46,767 bases of DNA from assembly GCA_027858895.1 (NCBI GenBank), contig JAQIBX010000069.1, positions 1-46,767 of the forward strand. Direction: 5' to 3'. A program made the position numbers and the translations under genes. The notes under the pieces are model-generated. The model was not told where the DNA came from and made no database searches. It was given only the letters and a program-made list of their open reading frames with translations. Every line of letters begins with the position of its first letter. The first letter of the stretch is position 1. Source of the stretch: Desulfuromusa sp. (GTDB lineage Bacteria > Desulfobacterota > Desulfuromonadia > Desulfuromonadales > Geopsychrobacteraceae). Of the stretch, positions 9,339 to 16,960 are shown piece by piece.

Positions 9339-9737
9339 TTACGACTTGAGAAGACGTTCTTTGTCAAAGTTAAAATCTTCGCGGCTAAAGTTGGCCAGTT
9401 CGTAAGCATTGGTCATCTCAATTGCCCCAACCGGACAAGCCTCAACACAGTAGCCACAGAAAATGCAGCGCAACATATCAATTTCATAAACTTCCGGATA
9501 TTTTTCGCCTTTTTCATTCTCCGCTGACACAACCGTAATACATTTTGCAGGACAGACGGTCGGACAGAGATAGCAAGCGACGCATTTTTCGCGATGCACA
9601 TCAGGAACGAGACGATGTAGCCCCCGAAAACGTGGTGACATTTCAAGCTTCTGCTTTGGGTACTGCACCGTTGTCGTGTTTCCAGGCAACAGATGTTTCA
9701 GCGTAATACTCAAGCCTTTGGCAAACTCTTTAAACAT
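9339..9737 (-). CDS. nuoI: NADH-quinone oxidoreductase subunit I (2x[4Fe-4S])
   Basis: 132-residue ferredoxin-like subunit carrying clusters N6a and N6b, relaying electrons to cluster N2 in NuoB. Two cluster motifs are complete: C52-x2-C55-x2-C58-x3-C62P and C91-x2-C94-x2-C97-x3-C101P. It is short compared with some NuoI proteins but has the full core. Because nuoE, nuoF and nuoG are absent from this operon, NuoI may be close to the electron entry site of the complex, as proposed for ferredoxin-linked relatives; that is inference. It lies 27 bp after nuoH. Confidence 0.95.
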   Translation of the reverse strand: MFKEFAKGLSITLKHLLPGNTTTVQYPKQKLEMSPRFRGLHRLVPDVHREKCVACYLCPTVCPAKCITVVSAENEKGEKYPEVYEIDMLRCIFCGYCVEACPVGAIEMTNAYELANFSREDFNFDKERLLKS

Positions 9738-9764
9738 AACTATCCTCTACACAACGTATGGTTA

Positions 9765-10829
9765 CTACCAGAGAAGAATCGCAATGCCCGAGAGCACAAC
9801 ATTTGCAAGTGCCAACGGGAGCATAATTTTCCACCCCAGGAACATCAACTGGTCGTAACGAAGACGCGGGAAGGTGGCCCGAATCCTGATGAAGAAGAAC
9901 ATGAATCCGAATACTTTAATCAGAAAGTTCATCCAGCCAAAGAATGGTCCGCCCCAGCCACCAAGGAACAGCGTTGTTGCGACCGCAGATACTGTAATCA
10001 TGTTGGCATATTCAGCCATAAAGAACAGTGCATATTTCATCGCTGAATATTCGGTACAGAAACCTGAGACCAGCTCTGTTTCGGCTTCCGGTAAATCAAA
10101 CGGAGTCCGGTTGATTTCAGCCATAGAGCCAACCACAAACAATCCAAAAGCCAAAGGCTGGCAGAAAACATACCAATTGGGGATAAAGCTGAGGGATTCA
10201 ATCCCCCAGAGAGGTAGCTGCTGTGCCGCTACAATCCCACGCAGACTGAGGGTTTCTGAAAGCATAAAAATAGCTATAATGGAGAGCCCAACGGCAAGCT
10301 CATAAGAAATCATCTGCGCCGTCGCACGAATACCACCCAGCAAGGCATACTTACTGTTGGATGCCAGCCCAGCCAATACAATCCCATAAACTCCGAGACC
10401 GGCCATTGCCATGATAAACAACACACCGATATTCAAATCGGTTATCTGCATTGGAACAGCGTAAAGGGTGCCATCATAGGTAAAGTGAATATTCCCACCG
10501 AAAGGGATCACCGCAATCGAGATAAAAGCAGGGGCGAGAATCATCATTGGAGCCAGGATAAAAGCGAAATAGTGCGCCTGTGCCGGGATGATATCTTCTT
10601 TAAAAAAGAGCTTCAAACCGTCTGCAATCGGCTGAAGTAAACCCTTAGGGCCAGTCATAGTCGGTCCCATCCGGGTCTGCATCCGACCAATGATCTTACG
10701 CTCTGCCCAAGTAGCATAAGCGACAATCAACAACGTCACTACAAAAGCCACAGCAATCTTTACCAACATGACCCCTGTAAACAACCAAGGCGTTTGTGAG
10801 AGTGTCAGAACTTCTGGCGTCATGACCAT
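9765..10829 (-). CDS. nuoH: NADH-quinone oxidoreductase subunit H
   Basis: 354-residue membrane subunit (ND1 homologue) that forms part of the quinone-binding chamber with NuoB and NuoD. Signature segments are WAERKIIGRMQTRMGP, GLLQPIADGLKLFFKED and NRTPFDLPEAETELVSGF. Two in-frame ATGs six bases apart (10829 and 10823) share an AAGGAAGAGG ribosome site; either could be used and the difference is two residues. A 93-bp gap without recognisable signals separates it from nuoD. Confidence 0.96.
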   Translation of the reverse strand: MVMTPEVLTLSQTPWLFTGVMLVKIAVAFVVTLLIVAYATWAERKIIGRMQTRMGPTMTGPKGLLQPIADGLKLFFKEDIIPAQAHYFAFILAPMMILAPAFISIAVIPFGGNIHFTYDGTLYAVPMQITDLNIGVLFIMAMAGLGVYGIVLAGLASNSKYALLGGIRATAQMISYELAVGLSIIAIFMLSETLSLRGIVAAQQLPLWGIESLSFIPNWYVFCQPLAFGLFVVGSMAEINRTPFDLPEAETELVSGFCTEYSAMKYALFFMAEYANMITVSAVATTLFLGGWGGPFFGWMNFLIKVFGFMFFFIRIRATFPRLRYDQLMFLGWKIMLPLALANVVLSGIAILLW

Positions 10830-10922
10830 CCTCTTCCTTCATCAGTCAATGGCATTTCTGCCGTTTCCAGCCGGTAAGATCTACCAGCAATCCAATATAG
10901 TTATAATGTGCTGGCGACTTAA

Positions 10923-12107
10923 TCAGCGATCGATCTCACCAAGAACGATATCAAGTGTTCCAATAACAGCAATAACATCGGCTAACAACTTTCCTTCGAC
11001 CATTTGTGGCAGGCCTTGCAGGTTGACGAAAGATGGTGGCCGGATCTTCATTCTGAACGGATGATTTGTGCCATCAGAAACAAGGTAAAAACCAAGCTCA
11101 CCTTTGGGAGCTTCAATACCCTGATAAATTTCACCAATTTCTGGTTTGAATCCTTCAGTAACAATCTTGAAATGATGGATTAAGCCTTCAATATTGTTGT
11201 AAACATCCTCTTTGTCTGGCAAGACAACCTTAGGACAGTCCGCCAGGATTGGTCCAGGCTTCAGTTTATCCAGCGCCTGCAGGACAATCAGAGCCGATTG
11301 GCGCATCTCATCGAGTCGAACCTTATAGCGGTCGAAAGTGTCACAGCCGGTTCTGACTGGAACCTCAAAGCTATAATCCTCGTAACCACTGTAGGGATTA
11401 TCACGCCGGAGATCCCAATCGACTCCGGAAGCCCGTAGAGCCGGACCAGTAATGCCGATGTCGATAGCCGCTTCAGCACTGATTTTACCAACACCGATGG
11501 TTCGCTTCTGCCAGATCCGATTACCCGTCAGCAATCCCTCATATTCTTCAACGTGGGCAGGAATAGATTCAGCAAAAGTACGGATTTCTCCCTCAAGGCC
11601 AGCGGGAAAATCTTCAGCAAGGCCACCGACACGGAAGTAATTGGAGGTCATCCGGGCACCGGAAACCTTTTCATAGATATCGGTAATACTCTCACGCTCA
11701 CGGAAACAGTAGAGAAAAACTGTCATGGCACCAATGTCAAGGGCATGACAGGCCAGCCAGACCAAGTGACTCTTTAAACGCGTCAACTCAGTCATGATGA
11801 CACGAATCCGCTGAACCCGCTCCGGAATTTCGTCTGTAATCCCGAGCAACTTCTCGACCGCCAGGACATAACCGAGGTTGTTACTCATCGGCGCCAGATA
11901 ATCAAGGCGGTCAGTCAGCGGAATGATCTGATGATAAGTACGGTGTTCAGAAAGCTTTTCAATCCCCCGGTGCAAAAAACCTATATGCGGAGTTGCCTTC
12001 TGGACAATCTCACCATCGAGCTCAAGGATCAACTGCAACACGCCGTGTGTCGACGGGTGCTGGGGACCCATGTTGATAGTCATTGTTTCGCTGGTATTTG
12101 CTGCCAT
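10923..12107 (-). CDS. nuoD: NADH-quinone oxidoreductase subunit D
   Basis: 394-residue 49-kDa-type subunit forming the quinone site. The conserved quinone loop is MGPQHPSTHGV at residues 13-23. It lacks the four nickel-binding cysteines of the related [NiFe] hydrogenase large subunits, so this is complex I and not an energy-converting hydrogenase. The C-terminus ends in the typical GTLDIVLGEIDR. ATG at 12107 is preceded by GAGG at suitable spacing. It is not fused to nuoC, unlike the enterobacterial arrangement. Confidence 0.97.
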   Translation of the reverse strand: MAANTSETMTINMGPQHPSTHGVLQLILELDGEIVQKATPHIGFLHRGIEKLSEHRTYHQIIPLTDRLDYLAPMSNNLGYVLAVEKLLGITDEIPERVQRIRVIMTELTRLKSHLVWLACHALDIGAMTVFLYCFRERESITDIYEKVSGARMTSNYFRVGGLAEDFPAGLEGEIRTFAESIPAHVEEYEGLLTGNRIWQKRTIGVGKISAEAAIDIGITGPALRASGVDWDLRRDNPYSGYEDYSFEVPVRTGCDTFDRYKVRLDEMRQSALIVLQALDKLKPGPILADCPKVVLPDKEDVYNNIEGLIHHFKIVTEGFKPEIGEIYQGIEAPKGELGFYLVSDGTNHPFRMKIRPPSFVNLQGLPQMVEGKLLADVIAVIGTLDIVLGEIDR

Positions 12108-12146
12108 TGTATGCCTCGTCCGATTAAGAAATGTCTAAAGCGTTAA

Positions 12147-12629
12147 TTAGGAAAGTCGCCCCTGATAAGGTTCACGGTCAGGACCCTGCACTGGATAATC
12201 TTTGCGCAGCGGGTGTCCTTCCCAGTCGGCAGACATCAAAATCCGTCGCAGATCAGGATGGTTGTTAAACTTAATCCCCATCATATCCCAACACTCCCGC
12301 TCATGCCAGTTGGCCGTCCCCCAGACCGTACACACGGTATCAATATTGGCATTTTGCTCTTCAACCGGTGCCTTGACCCGAATCCGCTGTTTTTTCGTGA
12401 TATTGTAGAGATTATAAACCACCATGAAACGCGGAGACTTCCCCATATAATCCACACCGCAAAGATCACAAAGCAGGTTGTAGCCCAAATCATCACGCAT
12501 AAACGTGCAGATATCGACAATCCGCTCTTTTTTAACCGTGACCGTTGTTTCTCCGCGGAACTCAACAACACTCAGGATTTCAGAGGAGAACTTCGTCTTC
12601 ATTTTTTCAACAATTGCTTGATCGCTCAT
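12147..12629 (-). CDS. nuoC: NADH-quinone oxidoreductase subunit C
   Basis: 160-residue 30-kDa-type peripheral-arm subunit, without cofactor, packing against NuoD and NuoB. The family signature HERECWDMMGIKFNNHPDLR followed by WEGHPLRKDYP is complete. It lies 30 bp after nuoB and 39 bp before nuoD. The ribosome site is weak (GGGAA), suggesting translation coupled to nuoB. Confidence 0.95.
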   Translation of the reverse strand: MSDQAIVEKMKTKFSSEILSVVEFRGETTVTVKKERIVDICTFMRDDLGYNLLCDLCGVDYMGKSPRFMVVYNLYNITKKQRIRVKAPVEEQNANIDTVCTVWGTANWHERECWDMMGIKFNNHPDLRRILMSADWEGHPLRKDYPVQGPDREPYQGRLS

Positions 12630-12659
12630 TGATTATTCCCTGTTATCAACTACCGGCCA

Positions 12660-13187
12660 TCAGGCCTTATTGTGAATCACGTCACCAACACCAATAGCAG
12701 CACCAAAGGTATTGCGCTCAGCCCGGATTTTATCCTGAAGCTTCATCAGACCGTAGAGCAGACCTTCGGGGCGTGGCGGACAGCCGGGAATATAAACATC
12801 GACCGGCAAAAACTCATCAACACCCTGTACCGTGCTGTAGGTATCGAAAATACCGCCCGAAGAAGCACAGGCACCCATCGCAATAACATACTTAGGCTCA
12901 GGCATCTGCTCATAAACGGTTTTGATAACCGGTACCATCTTTTTGGTGACCGTCCCGGCAATAATAATAACGTCGGCCTGACGTGGCGACGCGCGAAACA
13001 GAATCCCCATCCGGTCAAGGTCAAAACGGGCGGCGCCAGTTGCCATCATCTCGATAGCACAGCATGCCAGTCCAAAAGTCAGCGGCCACATAGAGCTAGC
13101 CCGCGACCAGTTAACTAATTTATCCAGACTCGTAGTAACAAAACCACTACCGAGTGTCTTTGGCATTGCTGGTTGCTCTACTCCCAT
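12660..13187 (-). CDS. nuoB: NADH-quinone oxidoreductase subunit B
   Basis: 175-residue subunit holding cluster N2, the last FeS centre before quinone. The four ligands are C42, C43 (the unusual tandem pair in [10 protein letters not shown]), C107 (MGACASSGG) and C136 ([13 protein letters not shown]). The start is placed at 13187 ([10 protein letters not shown]): AAGGAG lies 7 nt upstream, while the longer frame from 13208 has no ribosome site and would begin inside nuoA. With this start it overlaps the end of nuoA by 10 bp, pointing to translational coupling. Confidence 0.96.
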   Translation of the reverse strand: MGVEQPAMPKTLGSGFVTTSLDKLVNWSRASSMWPLTFGLACCAIEMMATGAARFDLDRMGILFRASPRQADVIIIAGTVTKKMVPVIKTVYEQMPEPKYVIAMGACASSGGIFDTYSTVQGVDEFLPVDVYIPGCPPRPEGLLYGLMKLQDKIRAERNTFGAAIGVGDVIHNKA

Positions 13188-13534
13188 TCCAGAGCTCCTT
13201 TTTTCCATACATAGATAAAGCCGACGAGGAGAATGATGATAAATACTCCCATCTCAACAAAGCCGAAAACCCCGAGACGCTTGAACATAACCGCCCAGGG
13301 ATAGAGGAAAACTGCCTCAATATCGAAAAGGATAAAGAGCATCGCAACAATATAAAACTTAATAGAAAAACGATCTTGAGCTGAACCAATCAGCGGCATA
13401 CCACATTCATACGGCGCCAACTTGGTCTCACTGGGCTTTTTAACCCCGACAAGTCGGGACAAAATAACCGACCCGATTGCAAAAGCGAAAGCGATTCCCA
13501 TAACAACAAGAATCGGTAAATAAAGATCAAGCAT
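13178..13534 (-). CDS. nuoA: NADH-quinone oxidoreductase subunit A
   Basis: 118-residue, three-helix membrane subunit (ND3 homologue) and first gene of the operon. The conserved loop [24 protein letters not shown] carries the cysteine that marks the quinone-access loop, followed by [17 protein letters not shown] strong AAGGAAGGAG ribosome site precedes ATG at 13534. The promoter candidate lies about 75 bp upstream. The eleven genes A-B-C-D-H-I-J-K-L-M-N follow without E, F or G. Confidence 0.96.
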   Translation of the reverse strand: MLDLYLPILVVMGIAFAFAIGSVILSRLVGVKKPSETKLAPYECGMPLIGSAQDRFSIKFYIVAMLFILFDIEAVFLYPWAVMFKRLGVFGFVEMGVFIIILLVGFIYVWKKGALEWE

Positions 13535-13613
13535 AAAAACCGCTCCTTCCTTAGAAGAGATTGAACCATTCAGCTATGCCTGACGAGCAATCAGGATACT
13601 CCACAGCGTGTGA

Positions 13614-13642
13614 AAACTAGGATAATTCCCCCGACATGTCAA
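13614..13642 (-). promoter_or_regulatory. Sigma70-like promoter of the nuo operon
   Basis: On the minus strand a perfect TTGACA (13642-13637) is followed after exactly 17 bp by TAGTTT (13619-13614). Predicted transcription start is about 13607, giving a leader of about 73 nt before the nuoA ATG. The -10 box is only a partial match, which fits a promoter that needs an activator. Confidence 0.6.
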
Positions 13643-13648
13643 GAGAAA

Positions 13649-13669
13649 TACCGTATACTGTATGCAATT
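13649..13669. promoter_or_regulatory. Palindromic operator candidate next to nuo -35
   Basis: On the minus strand it reads AATTGCATACAGTATACGGT; its core GCATAC-A-GTATAC is an odd palindrome with one mismatch. It ends about 10 bp upstream of the TTGACA box, a usual place for an activator. A near-identical site occurs at 23165-23181. The symmetry resembles GntR-family operators, but the regulator is unknown. Confidence 0.5.
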
Positions 13670-13849
13670 AAGACAACCGGGACCCTCTACTTTTGCTCTG
13701 ATATTACAGTAGTTTTTAGTTATTTTTGCTTTTTTCTACTTAAGCTTTTTATTGTTTGAATAAAGGAGCAGAAGTAAGCGAATCCCTCCGGGTTTATATT
13801 TTTCCGGCATGGATAATCTGCGGCAGAAAAACTGCTGTCTCGCGGACTC

Positions 13850-14725
13850 CTATGTTGCTCTTTCTATTAATTCACCCATCTGCTCGCGGTTAAAGTGGTA
13901 GTGATGGCGACAGTACTCACAAATAACCTCAACCGGCTCCTGCTCCTCGGTTAGAGAGGTAAGTTCCTTGCGCCCAAGACCGATTAACATCTGCTCAATC
14001 TGCTGCAGACTACAAGGGCAAGAAAAATCCAAAGGGATCTCTTGCTGCACGTGAAAACCGGCAGCGGAAAATATCCGGGCAAGAATCTCAGTTGGCGTCA
14101 TCCCTTGGCGCAGCATACTGGTCGTTGGAGGAAGCCCTTTTATTCGCTCACTCAAAATTTCAATCGCGGCAGAATCTCCTGGAGGTAGGGATTGAACTAG
14201 AAAACCCCCAGCAACCGCAACCTGTCCTTGCAAATCAAGCTCAACTCCCAGCCCGATACTGGATGGAACTTGTTCTGAACTGGTCAGATACCAGGCCAAA
14301 TCCTCAGCGATTTCACTGCTCTGCAGTTGCACCATGCTCTGGTAGGGAGTTTTTAGACCAAGATCCTTCCAGACATGGAGAAAGCCAGCTTTACCTACCG
14401 CTCCAGCCACATCAAAACGATCGCCATCCGGGGGCAAATTAGCCACGGGGTTACGGATTGATCCACGGATTTTCCCCTTGGCATCAGCCTCAACACTCAA
14501 TTTACCCAGTGGGCCATTTCCTTCAACAACCAGAGCAAGGCGTTGTTGACCCTTGAGCAGACAGCCCAACAAAGCGCCGCCGGTCAACAAGCGCCCCAGC
14601 GCAACTGTCGCAGTCAGATCGGTCTGCTGTTTTTCACAGATAGTGCGTACCAATTCGGTTGTGACCGCTGCTGCCGCACGAAACAAACCATCGGGGCTGA
14701 CTACCCGGATTAAATGATCTTGCAT
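13850..14725 (-). CDS. hslO: Hsp33 redox-regulated chaperone
   Basis: 291-residue cytoplasmic holdase chaperone switched on by oxidation. The redox zinc site is complete near the C-terminus: C236-x-C238 (FSCPCS) and C269-x2-C272 (ICEYC). In reduced protein these bind Zn; disulfide formation unfolds the linker and exposes the client-binding surface. The length is normal. Its start lies 24 bp after the stop of the AhpD-like selenoprotein gene, on the same strand, so the two are probably co-transcribed and share an oxidative-stress context. Confidence 0.95.
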   Translation of the reverse strand: MQDHLIRVVSPDGLFRAAAAVTTELVRTICEKQQTDLTATVALGRLLTGGALLGCLLKGQQRLALVVEGNGPLGKLSVEADAKGKIRGSIRNPVANLPPDGDRFDVAGAVGKAGFLHVWKDLGLKTPYQSMVQLQSSEIAEDLAWYLTSSEQVPSSIGLGVELDLQGQVAVAGGFLVQSLPPGDSAAIEILSERIKGLPPTTSMLRQGMTPTEILARIFSAAGFHVQQEIPLDFSCPCSLQQIEQMLIGLGRKELTSLTEEQEPVEVICEYCRHHYHFNREQMGELIERAT

Positions 14726-14749
14726 CGATAAATATTCCTCGCCTGCAAA

Positions 14750-15031
14750 TTAGTTTCCTTTTTCCTTGTATTTATTCTCAACTTCGCGCAATTGTGCATT
14801 TATTTTCCCCGCCGAAACCGCCATGCATATCCCCTGCACTGCGCCGATTTCTTCACCGGTAATTCCCTGTCCCTCAGCCACGCCAAGGTAGTGTGCCATT
14901 CAAGGGCCACATCCGCTTGTCATTGCTGCAGCCAGGCCAATCAAGATAGTGGTTTTTTTATCGAGCGATGACTCATCTCTCACAGCATCATAAAATGTAT
15001 TGAATGCGGTACGGTTTTTTCCTGATAACAT
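14750..15031 (-). CDS. AhpD/CMD-like selenoprotein (in-frame TGA = Sec44)
   Basis: A 93-residue frame starts at ATG 15031 (GGGGAG about 6 nt upstream) and ends at TAA 14750-14752, interrupted only by TGA at 14900-14902. Read as selenocysteine, it gives ILIGLAAAMTSGCGPU-MAHYLGVAEG, a carboxymuconolactone decarboxylase/AhpD-type core with redox motif C41-x2-U44 and the family's His at 47. Downstream sequence (GITGEEIGAVQ, MAVSAGKINAQ) continues the fold without loss of coding character. AhpD-like proteins reduce peroxides or peroxiredoxins through a CxxC pair followed by His; Sec in the second position is known in this superfamily. A bSECIS-like hairpin follows the TGA. The gene starts 14 bp after the ABC permease stop and ends 24 bp before hslO. 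A plain nonsense mutation of CGPC is the alternative. Confidence 0.82.
14872..14888 (-). promoter_or_regulatory. bSECIS-like hairpin after the TGA
   Basis: In the mRNA, 11 nt after the UGA, CCUUGGC pairs with GCUGAGG (seven pairs including two G-U wobbles) around the loop GUG. The loop begins 18 nt after the UGA. Bacterial SECIS elements are small stem-loops whose apical GU lies roughly 16-37 nt downstream of the UGA and is contacted by SelB, so both position and loop fit. Confidence 0.65.
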
Positions 15032-15045
15032 ATCTCTCTCCCCTT

Positions 15046-15834
15046 TCAGGCGCGCAAACGATAGCCCTTGCCAATCAGCCAGGCAGCCCAGGCAAACAAA
15101 ACAGCCGCTATCCCAAAACTGACGCCGAAAGCAATCAGATAACTGGTATCACCAACGCCGATAATCGCATGCCGAAAACCATCAATCAGATAGAATAATG
15201 GATTAAGATAAGAAAATGTCCCCCAGGGATCGGGAAGAATAGAGATGGGGTAAAAAACCCCACCGAGATAGACCAACGGTAAAATTAAAAAATTACTGTA
15301 CATAGAAAGCGTGTCAAAATTATGCGCATAAATTGCAGCAATTAAGCCGAACTGGGCGAACAAAAAACTGGCCAAAATCGCCATCAAGATCGCCAACAAG
15401 GGAGATTCCCATGGCAATTCCGCAAACAAAGTTGAAATCAGCCAGACCACAGTTCCAACCAGCAACCCGCGTAGCATTGCTGCCAGCGTGTAGGCCATGA
15501 TGAACTGTGGTGGACTGACCGGGGTCACCAACAGATCGACAATCCCGCCCAGATAACGCGACATAAATAAAGATGATGAGGTATTGGCGAAAGTATTATT
15601 TATCACCCCCATAATAATCAAGCCCGGGATGACAAATTGGGCGTAACTGAACCCTTCAAGAACATGAAGTCGCTCTCCCAAAGTTGCCCCGAAGATAAAA
15701 AGGTATAATGACGCCGTCACTATCGGGGTTAACAATGTCTGGGTTGAAACTCTGACGAACCGCAAAATTTCTTTGCGCAGCAGGGTGACAAAAGGGAGCC
15801 AGGGATAATATTTATTATCTGGAATGGTGACCAT
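15046..15834 (-). CDS. ABC-2 type exporter permease (YadH-like)
   Basis: 262-residue integral membrane protein with six predicted helices of the ABC-2 (NodJ/DrrB/YadH) family; typical segments are YAQFVIPGLIIMGVINNTFANTSS in the first half and VYLGGVFYPISILP near the end. It would form the membrane channel for the ATPase encoded just upstream, whose gene it overlaps by 20 bp. Length matches YadH (about 256 residues). Substrate unknown; relatives export polyketides, lipids or polysaccharides. The AhpD-like selenoprotein gene starts 14 bp after its stop. Confidence 0.88.
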   Translation of the reverse strand: MVTIPDNKYYPWLPFVTLLRKEILRFVRVSTQTLLTPIVTASLYLFIFGATLGERLHVLEGFSYAQFVIPGLIIMGVINNTFANTSSSLFMSRYLGGIVDLLVTPVSPPQFIMAYTLAAMLRGLLVGTVVWLISTLFAELPWESPLLAILMAILASFLFAQFGLIAAIYAHNFDTLSMYSNFLILPLVYLGGVFYPISILPDPWGTFSYLNPLFYLIDGFRHAIIGVGDTSYLIAFGVSFGIAAVLFAWAAWLIGKGYRLRA

Positions 15835-16750
15835 TGACGCCCCCGTTCATTCCAGTCAGGTGAATAAATACATCCTCCAAACTACTCTGATCAGTCTCAA
15901 CATCTTGAATCTTCAAACCTAATTCTGTGAGTTGGATTAGTACATTTCCGGCCCCTTCGCCGGCAGGCAAGCTAAGCAGAAGTACATTGCCGTCCTCTAT
16001 CAATTTGGGTGCATAAGGTTCCAAGCTCGCAGGAGTTTTCAGCAAGGGCTCCTCCAACCAAAGACGTAACTGGCGATTGGACAGGCGTCGGATCAGCTTT
16101 TGTGTCTCCTCCAGTGCAATCAGTTCACCATGATTCATGATCGCGATTCGGTCACACATCTGTTCAGCTTCTTCCAGATAATGAGTTGTCAACAAAATCG
16201 TGGTTCCCTGCCGATTGATTTCCCGCACAAATTCCCATAAACCATGCCGCAACTCGACATCAACCCCGGCGGTGGGTTCATCCAGTAGCAACAACTTCGG
16301 GCGATGGATAAGCGCCTTGGCGATCATGAAGCGTCGCTTCAAACCACCTGATAATTTCAACATCACCTTATCCAGGTGGGGTTTCAATCCAAGACGTTCG
16401 ATCAACAATTGTCGCCAGGCCGGATCATCTTTGACCCCGTAATAACCGGCATGCAGTTGGAGGGCCTGATCCACAGTAAAGAAATTATCAATGACAATTT
16501 CCTGGTGCACGACTCCCAGCATCCTTCGGGTATAGCGGTAATCGCGCTGATTGTCGTAACCAAAGGCAGTGATACTCCCTGACCCCAGACGGACCACCCC
16601 GGCAATCATGTTGATTGTGGTACTTTTCCCGGCACCATTGGGGCCGAGCAAGCCAAAAATCTCACCCTTATGAATGGTAAAACTGACCCCCTTTACCGCC
16701 GGAACCCCGTCAAAAGACTTGTGCAAATTTTCAATAACCAATGCGCTCAT
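15815..16750 (-). CDS. ABC exporter ATP-binding protein (YadG-like)
   Basis: 311-residue ATPase of an ABC-2 exporter. Walker A GPNGAGKST at about 36-44, signature LSGGLKRR, Walker B LLLLDEPTAGVD and the switch His in LLTTHYLEEAEQ are all present. The start is set at ATG 16750 (MSALVIENLHKSFDG), where homology begins; an open extension to 16801 has no ribosome site and no family similarity. It heads a four-gene run: ATPase, permease, AhpD-like selenoprotein, hslO. Length matches YadG (about 308 residues). Confidence 0.9.
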   Translation of the reverse strand: MSALVIENLHKSFDGVPAVKGVSFTIHKGEIFGLLGPNGAGKSTTINMIAGVVRLGSGSITAFGYDNQRDYRYTRRMLGVVHQEIVIDNFFTVDQALQLHAGYYGVKDDPAWRQLLIERLGLKPHLDKVMLKLSGGLKRRFMIAKALIHRPKLLLLDEPTAGVDVELRHGLWEFVREINRQGTTILLTTHYLEEAEQMCDRIAIMNHGELIALEETQKLIRRLSNRQLRLWLEEPLLKTPASLEPYAPKLIEDGNVLLLSLPAGEGAGNVLIQLTELGLKIQDVETDQSSLEDVFIHLTGMNGGVNGHHSR

Positions 16751-16849
16751 GGCGCGAATATACAACCGCACCTTCAACCTGGCAAGAGCGGAGCACGACA
16801 AAGCTGAATATATTTACCTCCAGAATCAAAGTGCACTTCTTTCAGTTTC

Positions 16850-16878
16850 TTGACACGACCTACAAACCCAACCATTAT
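16850..16878 (+). promoter_or_regulatory. Sigma70-like promoter of the methyltransferase gene
   Basis: TTGACA at 16850-16855, 17-bp spacer, CATTAT at 16873-16878 (four of six matches). It lies about 80 bp upstream of the ATG at 16961 in the divergent gap to the ABC ATPase gene. No clear promoter was recognised for the opposite strand in this gap. Confidence 0.5.
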
Positions 16879-16960
16879 GGTATTACATAGACCAAACGTT
16901 GCTTCATCATGTTTTTGGTAAATCTGGATCAATACAAGTCAATAGAACTGGATCCAACCA

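Larger units (their letters stand above)
13535..13849. other. Gene-free region with the nuo control signals
   Basis: 315 bp between nuoA and the end of hslO, both on the minus strand. The part near nuoA holds the promoter and palindrome described separately. The remainder (about 13680-13849) is A/T-rich with no supported reading frame; a weak GCAG-AAAAA-CTGC hairpin near 13825 might help end the hslO transcript but has no convincing U-tract. Confidence 0.6.

Noticed and set aside
13188-13208. Upstream start for nuoB (7 extra residues)
   Set aside because: No ribosome site, deeper overlap with nuoA; AAGGAG fits the ATG at 13187.
14750-14899. Separate short gene restarting at the ATG right after the TGA
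   Set aside because: It would lack the first helix and the Cys of the redox motif and has no ribosome site.
14900-14902. TGA as a simple nonsense mutation in the AhpD-like gene
   Set aside because: Its exact place in the redox motif, intact downstream coding and the well-placed hairpin favour selenocysteine, though it is not excluded.
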